This document shows positions 1 through 7,371 of a DNA stretch of 64,000 nucleotides, piece after piece. The notes under the pieces were generated by a model that saw only the letters and a list, made by a program, of their open reading frames with translations, ran no database searches and was not told the origin of the DNA. Source of the DNA: a virus; the IMG/VR virus record IMGVR_UViG_3300047499_000102, positions 1-64,000 of that record. One strand, given 5' to 3'. A program made the position numbers and the translations under genes. Numbering within the stretch: position 1 is the stretch's first letter; each line of letters begins with the position of its first letter.

Positions 1-396
1 TGATCGACTGCCCGCCGCGCATGGGGGCCGAGACACGCGCCGCGATGCTCGCCTCCGACCTGGTGATCATGCCCGTCATCCCCGGAGCGGCGGACGTATG
101 GGCGCTCCAAGAGACGATCGCCGTCCTCGACGAGGCAAAGCAGTACCGCGAGGAGCTCCGCGCCGTGATCGTGCTCAACCGCGCCGATCGGACCACGCTC
201 GCGAAGCTCGCCCTGGAAGCGCTCGGGGAGCTCGACGTGCGCGTGCTGGACGAAGTGATCAAGAACCGCGTTGCGTACGGCGAAGCGACGCTCGCCGGGC
301 TCGGGGTCGTGGACTACGCGCCCGAGAGCGACGCGGCGGCTCGAGGTGAAGCGATTTGCAAAGGCGGTCCTGGCCGCCGTGAGGAAAGCTGCATGA
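1..396 (+). CDS. parA: ParA-type partition ATPase, 5' end outside window, frameshifted
   Basis: The reading frame enters from the left edge with IDCPP, the D-x-PP segment of ParA/MinD deviant-Walker ATPases, and continues with a typical ParA C-terminal half (VIVLNRADRTT, then VLDEVIKNRVAYGEA). After PESDAA near 339 the ParA-like reading continues only one base further on (LEVKRFAKAVLAAVRKAA, stop at 394-396). So one extra base breaks the gene. The stop overlaps the ATG of the next gene (ATGA), as elsewhere in this genome, which supports the shifted end. ParA proteins segregate low-copy replicons, so the phage may persist as a plasmid. The N-terminal Walker A lies outside the window. Confidence 0.8.
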
Positions 397-743
397 TGGC
401 CGACAAGGGAAAGAAGCTCGCCGGGGGGTTCACGTTGCCCAAGGCTCCGGCCCGGACGCCGGTGAAGGACCAGGCGGCGACGAAGTTCGTGAAGGCCGAG
501 CGGAAGCCATCGCGCGCGTCTCGGCTGCGCCGTGAGATCAGCGGAGAACGCCTTTTCATCCCCGCCCAGCACCACGCCGCTGCCCGCATCTGGCTCGCCG
601 GATGGTCCCGAGGCACCGCCGATGGCGTCGACTCTTTCCAGCGCCGCCCGCGCCGCCCGACCACGCGCGAGTTCGTGGTCGCCGAGGCTCTCATCGAGAG
701 CCTGCCTGCGTTCATCGCGCGCACGGCTGGGGGTGCGTCGTGA
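393..743 (+). CDS. Unknown protein after ParA, possible partition partner
   Basis: A 116-residue protein starting at the ATGATG that overlaps the parA stop. The N-terminal third is Lys/Ala/Pro rich and basic; the C-terminal part (around REFVVAEALIESLPAFIAR) looks helical. I do not recognise a family. Its position directly after parA, with translational coupling, suggests a small centromere-binding partner of the ParG or ParB kind, but no ribbon-helix-helix pattern is obvious, so this is only context inference. Confidence 0.55.
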   Translation: MMADKGKKLAGGFTLPKAPARTPVKDQAATKFVKAERKPSRASRLRREISGERLFIPAQHHAAARIWLAGWSRGTADGVDSFQRRPRRPTTREFVVAEALIESLPAFIARTAGGAS

Positions 744-982
744 CCGCCACCGACACGGGCGACACGTTCGAGCCGCGCGTCCCGCATCACGTGGGAGGCG
801 ACGACGTGAAGACCTTCTGCAACGATGGCGCGACGCACGAGCCGTTCACGCTCGCCGAGTTGCGCGAGCACAACGCCGAAGACGAGGAGCTTCCCACGTG
901 GGAGCGCGACCTCGACCAGCTGCCCGTGGGTGGCACGTACCACATCGGAATCGGCGGGGGCTGGACCGGGGTCGAGTCGTGA
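740..982 (+). CDS. Small acidic unknown protein
   Basis: 80 residues, GTG start in a GTGA overlap with the upstream stop. The protein is acidic (EHNAEDEELPTWERDLDQL) and ends in a Gly-rich tail. No family recognised. It is part of the tightly coupled run of small genes after parA. Confidence 0.6.
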   Translation: MTATDTGDTFEPRVPHHVGGDDVKTFCNDGATHEPFTLAELREHNAEDEELPTWERDLDQLPVGGTYHIGIGGGWTGVES

Positions 983-1366
983 GCGCGTACAATCGGGACG
1001 AGCATCGCATCGACGTGCTACGAGAGGTCGCCCGCCTGCTCGGGTACGAGGGCAAAGTGATCGCCTTCTGGCCATGCTCGACATGGGACCCGGACTTCGT
1101 CGCCTGCCTGCGCGAGCACTACACGCAGCCGCGGGGCGCCGCCGGGGAAGAAGCGCGCGTGGCGCGTCATCGATCACGGCGTGCACCGCGGCTACGAATG
1201 GGCGAACCTCACCGGCCGATACGATGACGTAATGGACTACTTTGCGCGTCTTGCCACAAGCGATTCCGACGACGAGTCGATCGACGAGGCCGAGCTCTGC
1301 TCGACGATCGGAAACGACGTGTGGAACGACTGGTGCGCGGGCGAGCGTGCGCCGGAGGCGGCATGA
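979..1366 (+). CDS. Unknown protein, frameshifted near 1137
   Basis: Starts at a GTG overlapping the previous stop (VSAYNRDEHRIDVLREVARLL). Near 1130-1140, in a GC repeat (gcgccgccgggg), the sensible reading moves to the next frame and continues PPGKKRAWRVIDHGVHRGYEW to the stop at 1364-1366, which again overlaps the next ATG. Without a frame change the first half runs into a low-quality Arg-rich tail. The joined product is about 128 residues, of unknown function. This is either an assembly indel or a decayed gene. Confidence 0.55.
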
Positions 1367-1572
1367 TGTACCGTGTGAAGAGCTTCGAGACTGGGGAGAT
1401 CCTCGAGGGGCCGCCGAGCCTCGATCTGATCGACGCGTGCAAGCGACGCGCGCAGCCCGCCTATCGCGACGGGGGCGGGGTGTGGCAGCACGTGCCTCCC
1501 GAGCAGCAGCAGCGCGAGATGGAGGCGGGGCGCGACGTGATGCCCGTCGAGATCGTCGAGGTGGGCACGTGA
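1363..1572 (+). CDS. Small unknown protein
   Basis: 69 residues starting at ATGATG in an ATGA overlap. The N-terminus YRVKSFETGEILEG resembles a short beta-rich domain; the C-terminus is acidic (MPVEIVEVGT). No family recognised. It is chained by GTGA overlap to the cysteine-protease-like gene at 1569. Confidence 0.6.
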   Translation: MMYRVKSFETGEILEGPPSLDLIDACKRRAQPAYRDGGGVWQHVPPEQQQREMEAGRDVMPVEIVEVGT

Positions 1573-2198
1573 ACCGCGTCGAGAAGCAGATCGCCGCCCT
1601 CGCCCTCGTGGCGCGGCCCGTGCTCGAGGGCATCGGCTACCAGTCCAACTGCTGCGTCCTCGCCTCGCGCGCCGCGCTCGACGTCCTCAAGGGGTGGGAC
1701 ATCAAGGCGCGCCCGCTGCTCTGCGAGGTCGTCGCCGCGAACTTCGCATTCCGCTCGGGCGGCCGCGATCCCGTCACCGCCTACGTCGTGCAGTGCGACG
1801 CGGGGATCGACATCAAGCCGGGCGAACGCGAGATGCGCGAGAAGGCCGGGGGGCTCAACGGCCACGTGGTGCTCGCGGCGAAGGTCGGGCGCCGCCACAT
1901 GCTGCTCGACATGAGCGCGTGGGGCTTCTCGCGGCCTACGCGCGACATCCACATCCCCTCGGGGGTCGTGTTCGACAGCCGCGGGCCGATCATCACACCG
2001 AAGTGGCAACTCTCTGTCGATCTCAAGGGCATGGGCTGCATGTTGTATCGCAGTCACCCCGCGCCCGAGCGCGAGCGCTTCCAGTCGGCCAGCGACTGGA
2101 CGCTGCCTACCGACAAGCATCAGGAGATGCATCGCGGCACCGTCGCGGCGCTGAGGCAGTACGCCGAGGAGACGGTCAAGGTCGCGGTGTTCGAATGA
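1569..2198 (+). CDS. Putative papain/transglutaminase-fold cysteine hydrolase
   Basis: 209 residues with a GTG start. It shows the order Cys-His-Asp expected of a papain or transglutaminase-like fold: Cys28-Cys29 at the start of a helix (SNCCVLASRAALDVL), His99 starting a strand (GHVVLAA) and Asp114 in the following strand (MLLDMSAWG). This pattern is seen in the sequence; a catalytic role is inferred. No signal peptide, so it should act in the cytoplasm. Such proteins in phage early regions may process host proteins, but no target can be named. It could also be a catalytically inactive relative. Confidence 0.5.
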   Translation: MNRVEKQIAALALVARPVLEGIGYQSNCCVLASRAALDVLKGWDIKARPLLCEVVAANFAFRSGGRDPVTAYVVQCDAGIDIKPGEREMREKAGGLNGHVVLAAKVGRRHMLLDMSAWGFSRPTRDIHIPSGVVFDSRGPIITPKWQLSVDLKGMGCMLYRSHPAPERERFQSASDWTLPTDKHQEMHRGTVAALRQYAEETVKVAVFE

Positions 2199-2374
2199 GC
2201 GCCAAGTCCGACGAGCGATGGTTCGCGCAGCGCTTCCCGAGCGGAGGCGCGCGCGAGGCGGCCGACCGCGCCGTCGACGCGATCGACGTGCGGGAGCCGA
2301 TGGCGACGTTCATCGACGCGTGGGTGCGCGCATACAAGGCCGCCGGGGGCATCGTGCTCGGGTGGCGCGAATGA
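2195..2374 (+). CDS. Small unknown protein
   Basis: 59 residues, ATG in an ATGA overlap. Helical pattern with aromatic residues (DERWFAQRF, AWVRAYKAAGG). No family recognised. It ends in an ATGA overlap with the next gene. Confidence 0.55.
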   Translation: MSAKSDERWFAQRFPSGGAREAADRAVDAIDVREPMATFIDAWVRAYKAAGGIVLGWRE

Positions 2375-2715
2375 CCGCCGCCGAGACGCGGGCCGAGCTT
2401 CTGCGGCTGCTCGGGGGCACCGAGGTGTGCGTGAGCGGCTCGGTCGTCTATCGAGTCATCGAGGTGTTCCACGGGGCCACGCGTCTGCGGCGCATGGTCG
2501 GCCTCGTGGGCACCGAGAAGGAAGCCCTCACCTTCGTGCTCGACCAGTTGCGGCGCGCGCGCGGGCTGGAGCGGACGCAGTCGCCCTGGTGCTACGCCTG
2601 CCCGAAGCGCCGCGGCGTGCAGCGTCACCGGTCCGTGCGCGATGGGCTCTGCGCGCTGCACATCGCGCGCCGCGATCGCGCCCGCCGCGAGGCCTCGGCG
2701 AGGGCGTCGTCGTGA
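2371..2715 (+). CDS. Unknown protein with Cys-pair zinc-binding tail
   Basis: 114 residues. The N-terminal 60 residues look like a small alpha/beta domain; the C-terminal part has WCYACPKRRG followed by DGLCALHIARR, a C-x2-C ... C-x2-H arrangement that could bind zinc. The highly basic C-terminus suggests nucleic-acid contact. No family recognised. Confidence 0.55.
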   Translation: MTAAETRAELLRLLGGTEVCVSGSVVYRVIEVFHGATRLRRMVGLVGTEKEALTFVLDQLRRARGLERTQSPWCYACPKRRGVQRHRSVRDGLCALHIARRDRARREASARASS

Positions 2716-3173
2716 TCGCGCAGACCGCCTTCGGCTTCGCGGCCCCGCCCGCACCCGCCACGCTGCCCCCGCGCGCGCCGCGCCGCGTGCCCATGTTCTT
2801 CATGGGCACGCACATGCCGTCGTGGCTCGCGAAGCTGGACGTGCCGCTCTTCGTCTCGCGACGTCGGCTCTTCGAGATGAAGACGTTGCCGCGCGCGAAG
2901 GGGATCTGGGCGCTCGACTCGGGCGCGTTCACCGAGTTGCTGGCCTACCGCGGCTGGAGCTTCGGTGCGACCAGGGGCACCAGCTCCCGACCGTTCCCGA
3001 GCCGTTCGCCTCGCGCTGCGCGCTTGCCCTGGCTTTTCCGGGGAACCGCCACGATCGCGCGGGAGTGCGACATGGACACGCACCCGAGCACTGAACATAG
3101 GAATGGAAAAGCCCATCGACAGCAGGCAAAGATATTGCGCCCCGGGTGGGGTGCGTTATTGTGTATCTCGTGA
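2712..3173 (+). pseudogene. Truncated DpdA-like 7-deazaguanine DNA-insertion protein
   Basis: Residues 28-84 carry a pattern I associate with phage DpdA proteins, TGT-related enzymes that exchange guanine in DNA for 7-deazaguanine derivatives: MFFMGTHMPSWL, VPLFVSRRRL, then WALDSGAFTELLAYRGWSF. Immediately after GWSF the similarity stops and the frame runs on as low-complexity Arg/Pro-rich sequence to 3173. Typical phage DpdA proteins are much longer (roughly 270 residues or more), so about three quarters, including most of the active site, is missing. GTG start overlaps the upstream stop. It looks like the 5' fragment of a broken gene; the family call is from memory of the motif. Confidence 0.6.
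3135..3162 (+). promoter_or_regulatory. Candidate sigma-70-like promoter
   Basis: TTGCGC (3135-3140) and TATTGT (3157-3162) are separated by 16 bp in a locally AT-richer stretch following the dpdA fragment, and lie 10 bp upstream of the ATG at 3173. The spacer contains an imperfect dyad (GCGCCCC / GGGGTGCG) that could be an operator. No experimental basis. Confidence 0.35.
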
Positions 3174-3370
3174 TGACGACCACGACGAATCGCGCGACGC
3201 TCGAAGCGAAGCTCGCGAAGAAGTGCGCGAAGCTGTACGACGCGCGCACGTCGCAAGCGACTCGCCGCGCGCTGTCGCTCGAAGTCTCTTTCCTGCGCGC
3301 TCGCCTCTCGGGGCAGCGCGACATGCTCGACACGATGACGCGCGCGAGCGCAAACACTGAGGAGTGCTGA
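3173..3370 (+). CDS. Small helical unknown protein
   Basis: 65 residues starting MTTTTNRATLEAKLAKKC. Rich in Lys, Arg, Leu and Ala with a heptad-like pattern, so probably a short coiled coil. First gene after the candidate promoter; followed 2 bp later by the next ATG. No family recognised. Confidence 0.55.
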   Translation: MTTTTNRATLEAKLAKKCAKLYDARTSQATRRALSLEVSFLRARLSGQRDMLDTMTRASANTEEC

Positions 3371-3372
3371 CC

Positions 3373-3624
3373 ATGATCTCGATGACCGCCGAGAAGCTTG
3401 CCAAGAGCCTGTTCGCTGATGACATGGGCCGCGCCGATGAGCTCCCCGTCGAGCGCGACGGGGAGCGGGCCTATGATGGCTGGGTCCGAGCCGCTGGTGA
3501 GGCGGGCGACAGGGAGACGGCGACGGCCCTGGCGGGTGTCGATCGCTCCGAGTTCGCCGCCGCGTGGGATGCGCTCGTCGAGGTGCACTGCACTGAGGCA
3601 CTACGGAGTTTCCGAGGGCGCTGA
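3373..3624 (+). CDS. Small unknown protein
   Basis: 83 residues, start MISMTAEKLAKSLF with ggag upstream. The sequence has a plausible helical body (ERAYDGWVRAAGEAGDRETA) and an Arg-rich tail. No family recognised. Its last 32 bp overlap, on the opposite strand, a stretch resembling motif X of a C5-cytosine methyltransferase. Confidence 0.5.
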   Translation: MISMTAEKLAKSLFADDMGRADELPVERDGERAYDGWVRAAGEAGDRETATALAGVDRSEFAAAWDALVEVHCTEALRSFRGR

Positions 3625-3800
3625 GTGGCTCGGCATCGCGCGCGGTATCAGCGTCGTCTGCCCCGTACGCCTCGACGGTGTGACCGGGGTACCACTGCGT
3701 GAGCCGCGCCTCGACGAGCGCGCAGAATGACTCCCGGTCCTCCTGGGTGGGCTCGCCGTCGCCCCAGCCCTGCAGCGTACCACCCGCAAGCGCTTCGCCG
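3593..3800 (-). pseudogene. Possible remnant of a C5-cytosine DNA methyltransferase C-terminus
   Basis: Read on the minus strand, this stretch gives a natural-looking sequence (TQEDRESFCALVEARLTQWY, then SALGNSVVPQ at 3593-3622). LGNSVVP matches the conserved motif X near the C-terminus of C5-cytosine methyltransferases (R-x-LGNAVVP). No other methyltransferase motif is present, and no sensible forward gene covers 3625-3730. A chance match cannot be excluded. Confidence 0.3.
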
Positions 3801-3982
3801 GGCGCCTGGAGGATCGCGGCGTGTTCCTGCGACGGCGCTTTTGCGATCGGACCTGCTCCAGCCTCGGCAACAACGCGCCTGAGAACGTCGAGACTCTCTG
3901 CAACTCGTGCCATCAGCAGTGGTGGCACTGGGACCACGGAACCCGCCGGCTGCGCCGGCGCCACACATCGAAAGGAATCTGA
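3731..3982 (+). pseudogene. HNH/zinc-type endonuclease fragment
   Basis: The frame has no standard start but ends in a clear HNH-like C-terminal pattern: NNAPENVETLCNSCHQQWWH, the N-x2-P-x-N-x3-LC-x2-CH signature of small HNH nucleases. The upstream half (RKRFAGRLEDRGVFLRRRFC) is basic. The first half of the domain and any start codon are missing, so this looks like a 3' fragment of a homing-type endonuclease gene, next to other remnants of DNA-modifying genes. Confidence 0.45.
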
Positions 3983-3984
3983 CC

Positions 3985-4206
3985 ATGCCCCGACCGAGCA
4001 CCGACTCCGAGCAGCTGAACGTGCGCCTCCCTCGCGAGGCCATCGCGCAGGCCGACGATCTGATCCCGCACGCGGGCCAGATGATGGGGCTCATCAAGCC
4101 CACGCGGGCCGACGTGCTGCGCAGCGCCATCATGCGCGGGTTGCGCGAGATGCAGCTGGAGCGCGCCGCGGCGGCAGGGGGACGGCGCCGAAAGACCGGA
4201 TCTTGA
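3985..4206 (+). CDS. Ribbon-helix-helix-like DNA-binding protein
   Basis: 73 residues with a good RBS (aaagga) before the ATG. The segment SEQLNVRLPREAIAQADDLI reads as the beta strand plus first helix of a CopG/Arc-type fold, followed by a second helix TRADVLRSAIMRGLREMQLE and a basic tail. Such dimeric proteins act as repressors or antitoxins. No toxin-like partner is apparent beside it, so a phage transcription regulator is more likely. Confidence 0.7.
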   Translation: MPRPSTDSEQLNVRLPREAIAQADDLIPHAGQMMGLIKPTRADVLRSAIMRGLREMQLERAAAAGGRRRKTGS

Positions 4207-4370
4207 GACCGGGGCCGATCGGGTATGGCTGCTTCCGCGTGCCGGCGCCCTTCGGGGATCGCGCGGCCGGCGCGCTGCATCTCTGGCGCGTGAACGTCGC
4301 GTGGCAGGTGATGCGCGGCTGGTACGACGAAGGGTGGCTCTCGCTCGCCACCGTGATGAGGGTCGCCTGA
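4203..4370 (+). CDS. Small unknown protein with TTG start
   Basis: 55 residues, TTG start in a TTGA overlap with the RHH gene stop; the stop is directly followed by the next ATG. Aromatic, W-rich C-terminal half (LWRVNVAWQVMRGWYDEGW). No family recognised. Confidence 0.5.
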   Translation: MRPGPIGYGCFRVPAPFGDRAAGALHLWRVNVAWQVMRGWYDEGWLSLATVMRVA

Positions 4371-4781
4371 ATGCCGATCGTCGTTCTCGTCTGCCCTCGA
4401 GGCCACTGGTTCGAATCCGTCGGATCCGTCGGTGGTCGCCACCCGTCCACGGGTCGCGTCGTCGTGACGAACGCCGCCAACCGTCGCATCCTCGCCGCGA
4501 TCGCGAGCGCCAACGCCACCGAGCAGCCGGTCAAGATGGGGGTGTCCGTCGAGGACGCCTCTCGCTACGGTTGGCCGGGCGAGAAACTCTTGCCGAAGTC
4601 GGTCAGCGATCGCGTGTTCACGGCGATCTCGAACCTGCGCAAGCTCGGGCTCCGAGGCGTGCTGACGCGCCGCGAGGACGGCTACGTGCTCGAGGCCGAT
4701 CGCGTCACGCTGGACTCGTGCTGCGCCGAGCTCGGGCCTCACGATCGGTGCCCCCTGGTGCCGCGCGAGGACGAGCCGTGA
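4371..4781 (+). CDS. Winged-helix-like protein
   Basis: 136 residues from the ATG; an internal GTG at 4464 (VTNAANRRILAAIAS) may be the true start because the first 30 residues look unnatural. The C-terminal half (PKSVSDRVFTAISNLRKLGL, then a wing-like RREDGYVLEADRV) resembles the OmpR-type winged helix: helix, recognition helix, beta hairpin. A DNA-binding role is inferred. The 5' part contains a tRNA T-arm-like word, TGGTTCGAATCC. Confidence 0.5.
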   Translation: MPIVVLVCPRGHWFESVGSVGGRHPSTGRVVVTNAANRRILAAIASANATEQPVKMGVSVEDASRYGWPGEKLLPKSVSDRVFTAISNLRKLGLRGVLTRREDGYVLEADRVTLDSCCAELGPHDRCPLVPREDEP

Positions 4782-5047
4782 CGGGGCGTCCACGCCTGAA
4801 GCCCACGCGACCGCGCCCCGCCACGAAGCCGACGAGTGCCACCGAGAAGCGCAGCGCCGAGGCGGTGCGTCGCCTTCAGGGGCTGGAGAAGGGGCAGGAT
4901 CGTCCGCGCGTCTGCAACGCGAAGGGCTGCCAGCACGTCGAGGACCTGCGCCTGGGGCCCTTCAAGAGCCCCGCGGGGGTCGACTGTCGGCGCTGCGGAA
5001 CGCGCGTCACCGAAGGCGTGGTCGTGCTGGTCGGCTTTCGGCGCTGA
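4778..5047 (+). CDS. Small zinc-ribbon-like protein
   Basis: 89 residues, GTG in a GTGA overlap. The N-terminus is basic and Pro-rich; CNAKGC and, after a loop, CRRCG form a zinc-ribbon-like four-Cys set. It is the last gene of the left + strand run and faces the minus-strand gene at 5075 across 27 bp. Confidence 0.55.
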   Translation: MTGRPRLKPTRPRPATKPTSATEKRSAEAVRRLQGLEKGQDRPRVCNAKGCQHVEDLRLGPFKSPAGVDCRRCGTRVTEGVVVLVGFRR

Positions 5048-5074
5048 GGCGACGACGACGCCCTGGGCGGGCCC

Positions 5075-5470
5075 TCAGCGGGCGACGCTCGCGCGGGGCC
5101 CCTCTGGCGCGGGCGAGCCACGGCGGCCGCCGCGCGGGCAGCTGGGGACGGCGCGCGCGGGTCGGGCGTGGCCATGCAGGCACCTGCTCCCGCAGTCGCC
5201 GCTGGAAGTTGAGACGGGGATCTCCAACCGCGTCTCGGTGTAGGCACGCGTCTCGCGCATGACGAGCCGCAACTCGCCCTCGCGAGAGTCGCCAATCACG
5301 ATGACGCGAGGCTCTCCGCGGATGCGCGCGAGTCGCTGGATGCCGTCCGCCAACTTCGCGAGGTCCGGCATGGACAGCACGCGATCGAGCTTCGCCACGA
5401 AGTCGACGGTGAGGGTCCGTCGCAACTCGTCGAGGATGTCCTCTCTCGTCCTCGGGTCCGCCATGCCCAT
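5075..5470 (-). CDS. Unknown protein, last gene of left minus-strand operon
   Basis: 131 residues, starting MGMADPRTREDILDELRRTL. The first 80 residues look genuine: a helical part, then a beta-rich segment (RVIVIGDSREGELRLVMRET). The last 45 residues are Arg/Pro/Gly-rich and may reflect a further frame error. No family recognised. Confidence 0.5.
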   Translation of the reverse strand: MGMADPRTREDILDELRRTLTVDFVAKLDRVLSMPDLAKLADGIQRLARIRGEPRVIVIGDSREGELRLVMRETRAYTETRLEIPVSTSSGDCGSRCLHGHARPARAVPSCPRGGRRGSPAPEGPRASVAR

Positions 5471-5481
5471 TGTGGCCGAGC

Positions 5482-5755
5482 CTACCACTGGGGGGCGCGC
5501 AGGTGCCGACGTCGCACGACGTAGACGCGTCCGAGCCAGAGGCGCCGCCGACGCACGGCACGCACGCGTCGCCACGCGCGCTTCAAGACGAAGAAGGGCT
5601 CGGCCTTCGCCGGATCGCCCACGAGCCATCCGCCCGCGTCGAGGTACTGCCCGGAGACCCTTCACGAGCCAGAGGAGCCCCGGCCGCATGTCGTGCGCGA
5701 CCGGCAGCTGGCCGAGCGTGAAGGGCTCCGTCGGTCGCCTAGCGCGCTTGCCCAT
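5482..5755 (-). CDS. Unknown basic protein, frameshifted near 5655
   Basis: The first part (MGKRARRPTEPFTLGQLPV ... LLWLVKGLR) and the second part (GQYLDAGGWLVGDPAKAEPF ... HLRAPQW, stop at 5482-5484) lie in different frames that meet at ggtctccgggc. Neither part has a sensible continuation alone, so one base seems gained or lost. The joined product is about 90 residues with a strongly basic C-terminus. Function unknown. Confidence 0.45.
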
Positions 5756-5768
5756 CCCGAAATGAGTA

Positions 5769-5803
5769 ACGCCGCAGAGAGGGAATCAAGCCCTCTGCGG
5801 CGT
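5769..5803 (-). terminator. Rho-independent terminator-like hairpin
   Basis: Perfect 11-bp arms, 5769-5779 and 5793-5803 (ACGCCGCAGAG / CTCTGCGGCGT), with a 13-nt loop. On the minus strand the stem is followed by a T-rich stretch (GTTACTCATTT). It overlaps the stop region of the gene ending at 5786 and could terminate or attenuate leftward transcription. Confidence 0.5.
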
Positions 5804-6131
5804 CACAAGGAGCGAACGTGCTGACGTGTGCGGAACGAGGAGGAGAACGACGTGACGGACAACGAAGGGCGGCGGCGAGGTGTCGGAGCTAGCCGGCGGG
5901 TAGCCACGCTGGGCGCCGTCGTCCCAGGCTGCCGCGCGAGCATAGCGCCGCAGCGGTTCCCGCCAAGCGAAGATGGCGCCGCTGTTGGCCGTGATGATGG
6001 GCCACGAGAAGCGCCTCCCGAGCCCGGCCTCGAGGGCGGCGAACGTGGTCATGTCCTCGCGACTCGGCCAGGGCATGCAGCGTGCCATCCCTCGCCCACA
6101 CCGTGATTGCGGTGTTGTAGTCGACCTTCAC
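5786..6131 (-). CDS. Unknown protein, frameshifted near 6060
   Basis: GTG start at 6131 overlaps the upstream stop (GTGA). The first part reads VKVDYNTAITVWARDGTLHA, and after a one-base change near 6058-6065 the second part reads EDMTTFAALEAGLGRRFSWP. The joined protein of about 115 residues ends at 5786. No family recognised. The join is clear because each part degenerates to Arg-rich sequence beyond the break. Confidence 0.5.
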
Positions 6132-6364
6132 GGCTTCGCCTTCCTCGCCTTCCTCGCCTTGTACCGCACGGGCCGCAGCGCGCGCGCATCGAAGCTGCCG
6201 CTCTGCAAAACACCCTCGCTCGTGAACCACTTCACGTGCACGGTGCCAACCTTGAACGCGTCGTGGTTGTTGCCCGTGTGCGAAATCGTCATGTTCGGCC
6301 CGCCCGACCGCAGACGTACGATCTTGCCGGGCATGAAGTCTTCCGGGCGCTGCTCGTCGGTCAT
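6128..6364 (-). CDS. Small unknown protein, YodC-like beta-barrel pattern
   Basis: 78 residues in ATGA overlap with the upstream stop. FMPGKIVRLRSGGPNMTIS followed by VGTVHVKWFTSEGVLQSGSF resembles the small YodC/DUF2158 beta domain (G-x-V-x-L-x-SGGP-x-MTV ... V-x-C-x-WF). The tail is basic (RYKARKARKAKP). Family memory supports the DUF2158 idea; function is unknown. Confidence 0.6.
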   Translation of the reverse strand: MTDEQRPEDFMPGKIVRLRSGGPNMTISHTGNNHDAFKVGTVHVKWFTSEGVLQSGSFDARALRPVRYKARKARKAKP

Positions 6365-7371
6365 AGCGGTGTGTCCTCGTCCCAGTCGTCCCGCGCTGCG
6401 TTCGCCGCAGCGTACGCGCCTCGCGGCTCCACGGGGCGGTAGACGTGCAAGCGTCCCGTGCGCATCGCCTCGCGGATGACGCTCGGCAGGCTCTCCAGGG
6501 ACAGCAACTGGTCGTCCCGGCGACCCGTCGCGTGGTCCTGCAGACATATGCCGCTGTCGATCACGGCGAGAGTGAGCGCGTGGCACACGCATTCGAAGCG
6601 CCGCCCCTCGGTGCGGAAGCGCACGACCTTCTCGGTGGGCCGCGCCCCTGGCTGGCTGTCGAGCAACTCGGCGCCGCCCGTCGACAGCGCCGCCCGAGCT
6701 GCGCGCTCGAAGTCCACGGTAGCCAACTGCCGCCGGCCCACGGCGCTGACGCCGGCGCGGTCGAGTTCCCGCAGCCGATCGAGGCGCTCGCTCTCGGCAC
6801 GGGCGCGCTCGGCAACGTCGCGCTGCATCCAGAGCAGACGGAAGCCCCAGTCGAGGGCGGGCGTCACCCCGGGGATGCCCGCGATGGAACGCTCTCCGTT
6901 CTCCCACGCGCGCAGCACGCCCTCGGCCGCGTCCTCTGGCATGGCCATCTCGACGTACACGAGCGGCCCCCCCTCGAACGGGCGTCCTGCGATCACGGAC
7001 TGGAAGCGATCGATGCCGGGGTCGAGCAGATGGATCGGCTCGGCCCTCTGCAGCAACTCCGCCTCGACGCGACCGAGATCGTCCGGCCCGCGGACGCCGC
7101 CGAGCCACCCGAAGGTGCCGTCGACGACGAAGCGATCCCCGATGGGGATGCCTCGCTGGCGTCCGAGTAGCGGCGGCAGCGGGTGAGTCGCCACGTGCGC
7201 CCACATCGCCACGCGCCCACGTACACAGAAGGACTGCCACCCGTGCTCCGGCGGCAGGCGGCCCTCGATCGTCCAGCGCCTCGGCCCCATACGGAGCTCG
7301 CGGCCACCGAGCCATGGGGCCACGACGGTCTCGATCTTGTTCTGGCTCTGCAGGAGGTCGCGCCAGCCCAT
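6361..7371 (-). CDS. Unknown 336-residue phage protein
   Basis: Start at MGWRDLLQSQNK with gagg upstream. The protein has an alpha/beta N-terminal part with many Trp residues, a helical Arg/Glu-rich middle (RDVAERARAESERLDRL) and a C-terminal Cys-containing part (FECVCHALTLAVIDSGICL). I do not recognise it. The gene is preceded by a 137-bp gap that holds a CGCATGCG site pair and a possible 17-codon leader, so it may start its own transcript. Confidence 0.6.
   Translation of the reverse strand: MGWRDLLQSQNKIETVVAPWLGGRELRMGPRRWTIEGRLPPEHGWQSFCVRGRVAMWAHVATHPLPPLLGRQRGIPIGDRFVVDGTFGWLGGVRGPDDLGRVEAELLQRAEPIHLLDPGIDRFQSVIAGRPFEGGPLVYVEMAMPEDAAEGVLRAWENGERSIAGIPGVTPALDWGFRLLWMQRDVAERARAESERLDRLRELDRAGVSAVGRRQLATVDFERAARAALSTGGAELLDSQPGARPTEKVVRFRTEGRRFECVCHALTLAVIDSGICLQDHATGRRDDQLLSLESLPSVIREAMRTGRLHVYRPVEPRGAYAAANAARDDWDEDTPL

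Noticed and set aside
4395-4470. tRNA gene suggested by TGGTTCGAATCC
   Set aside because: T-stem and acceptor stem do not pair and no anticodon arm is found at the right distance.
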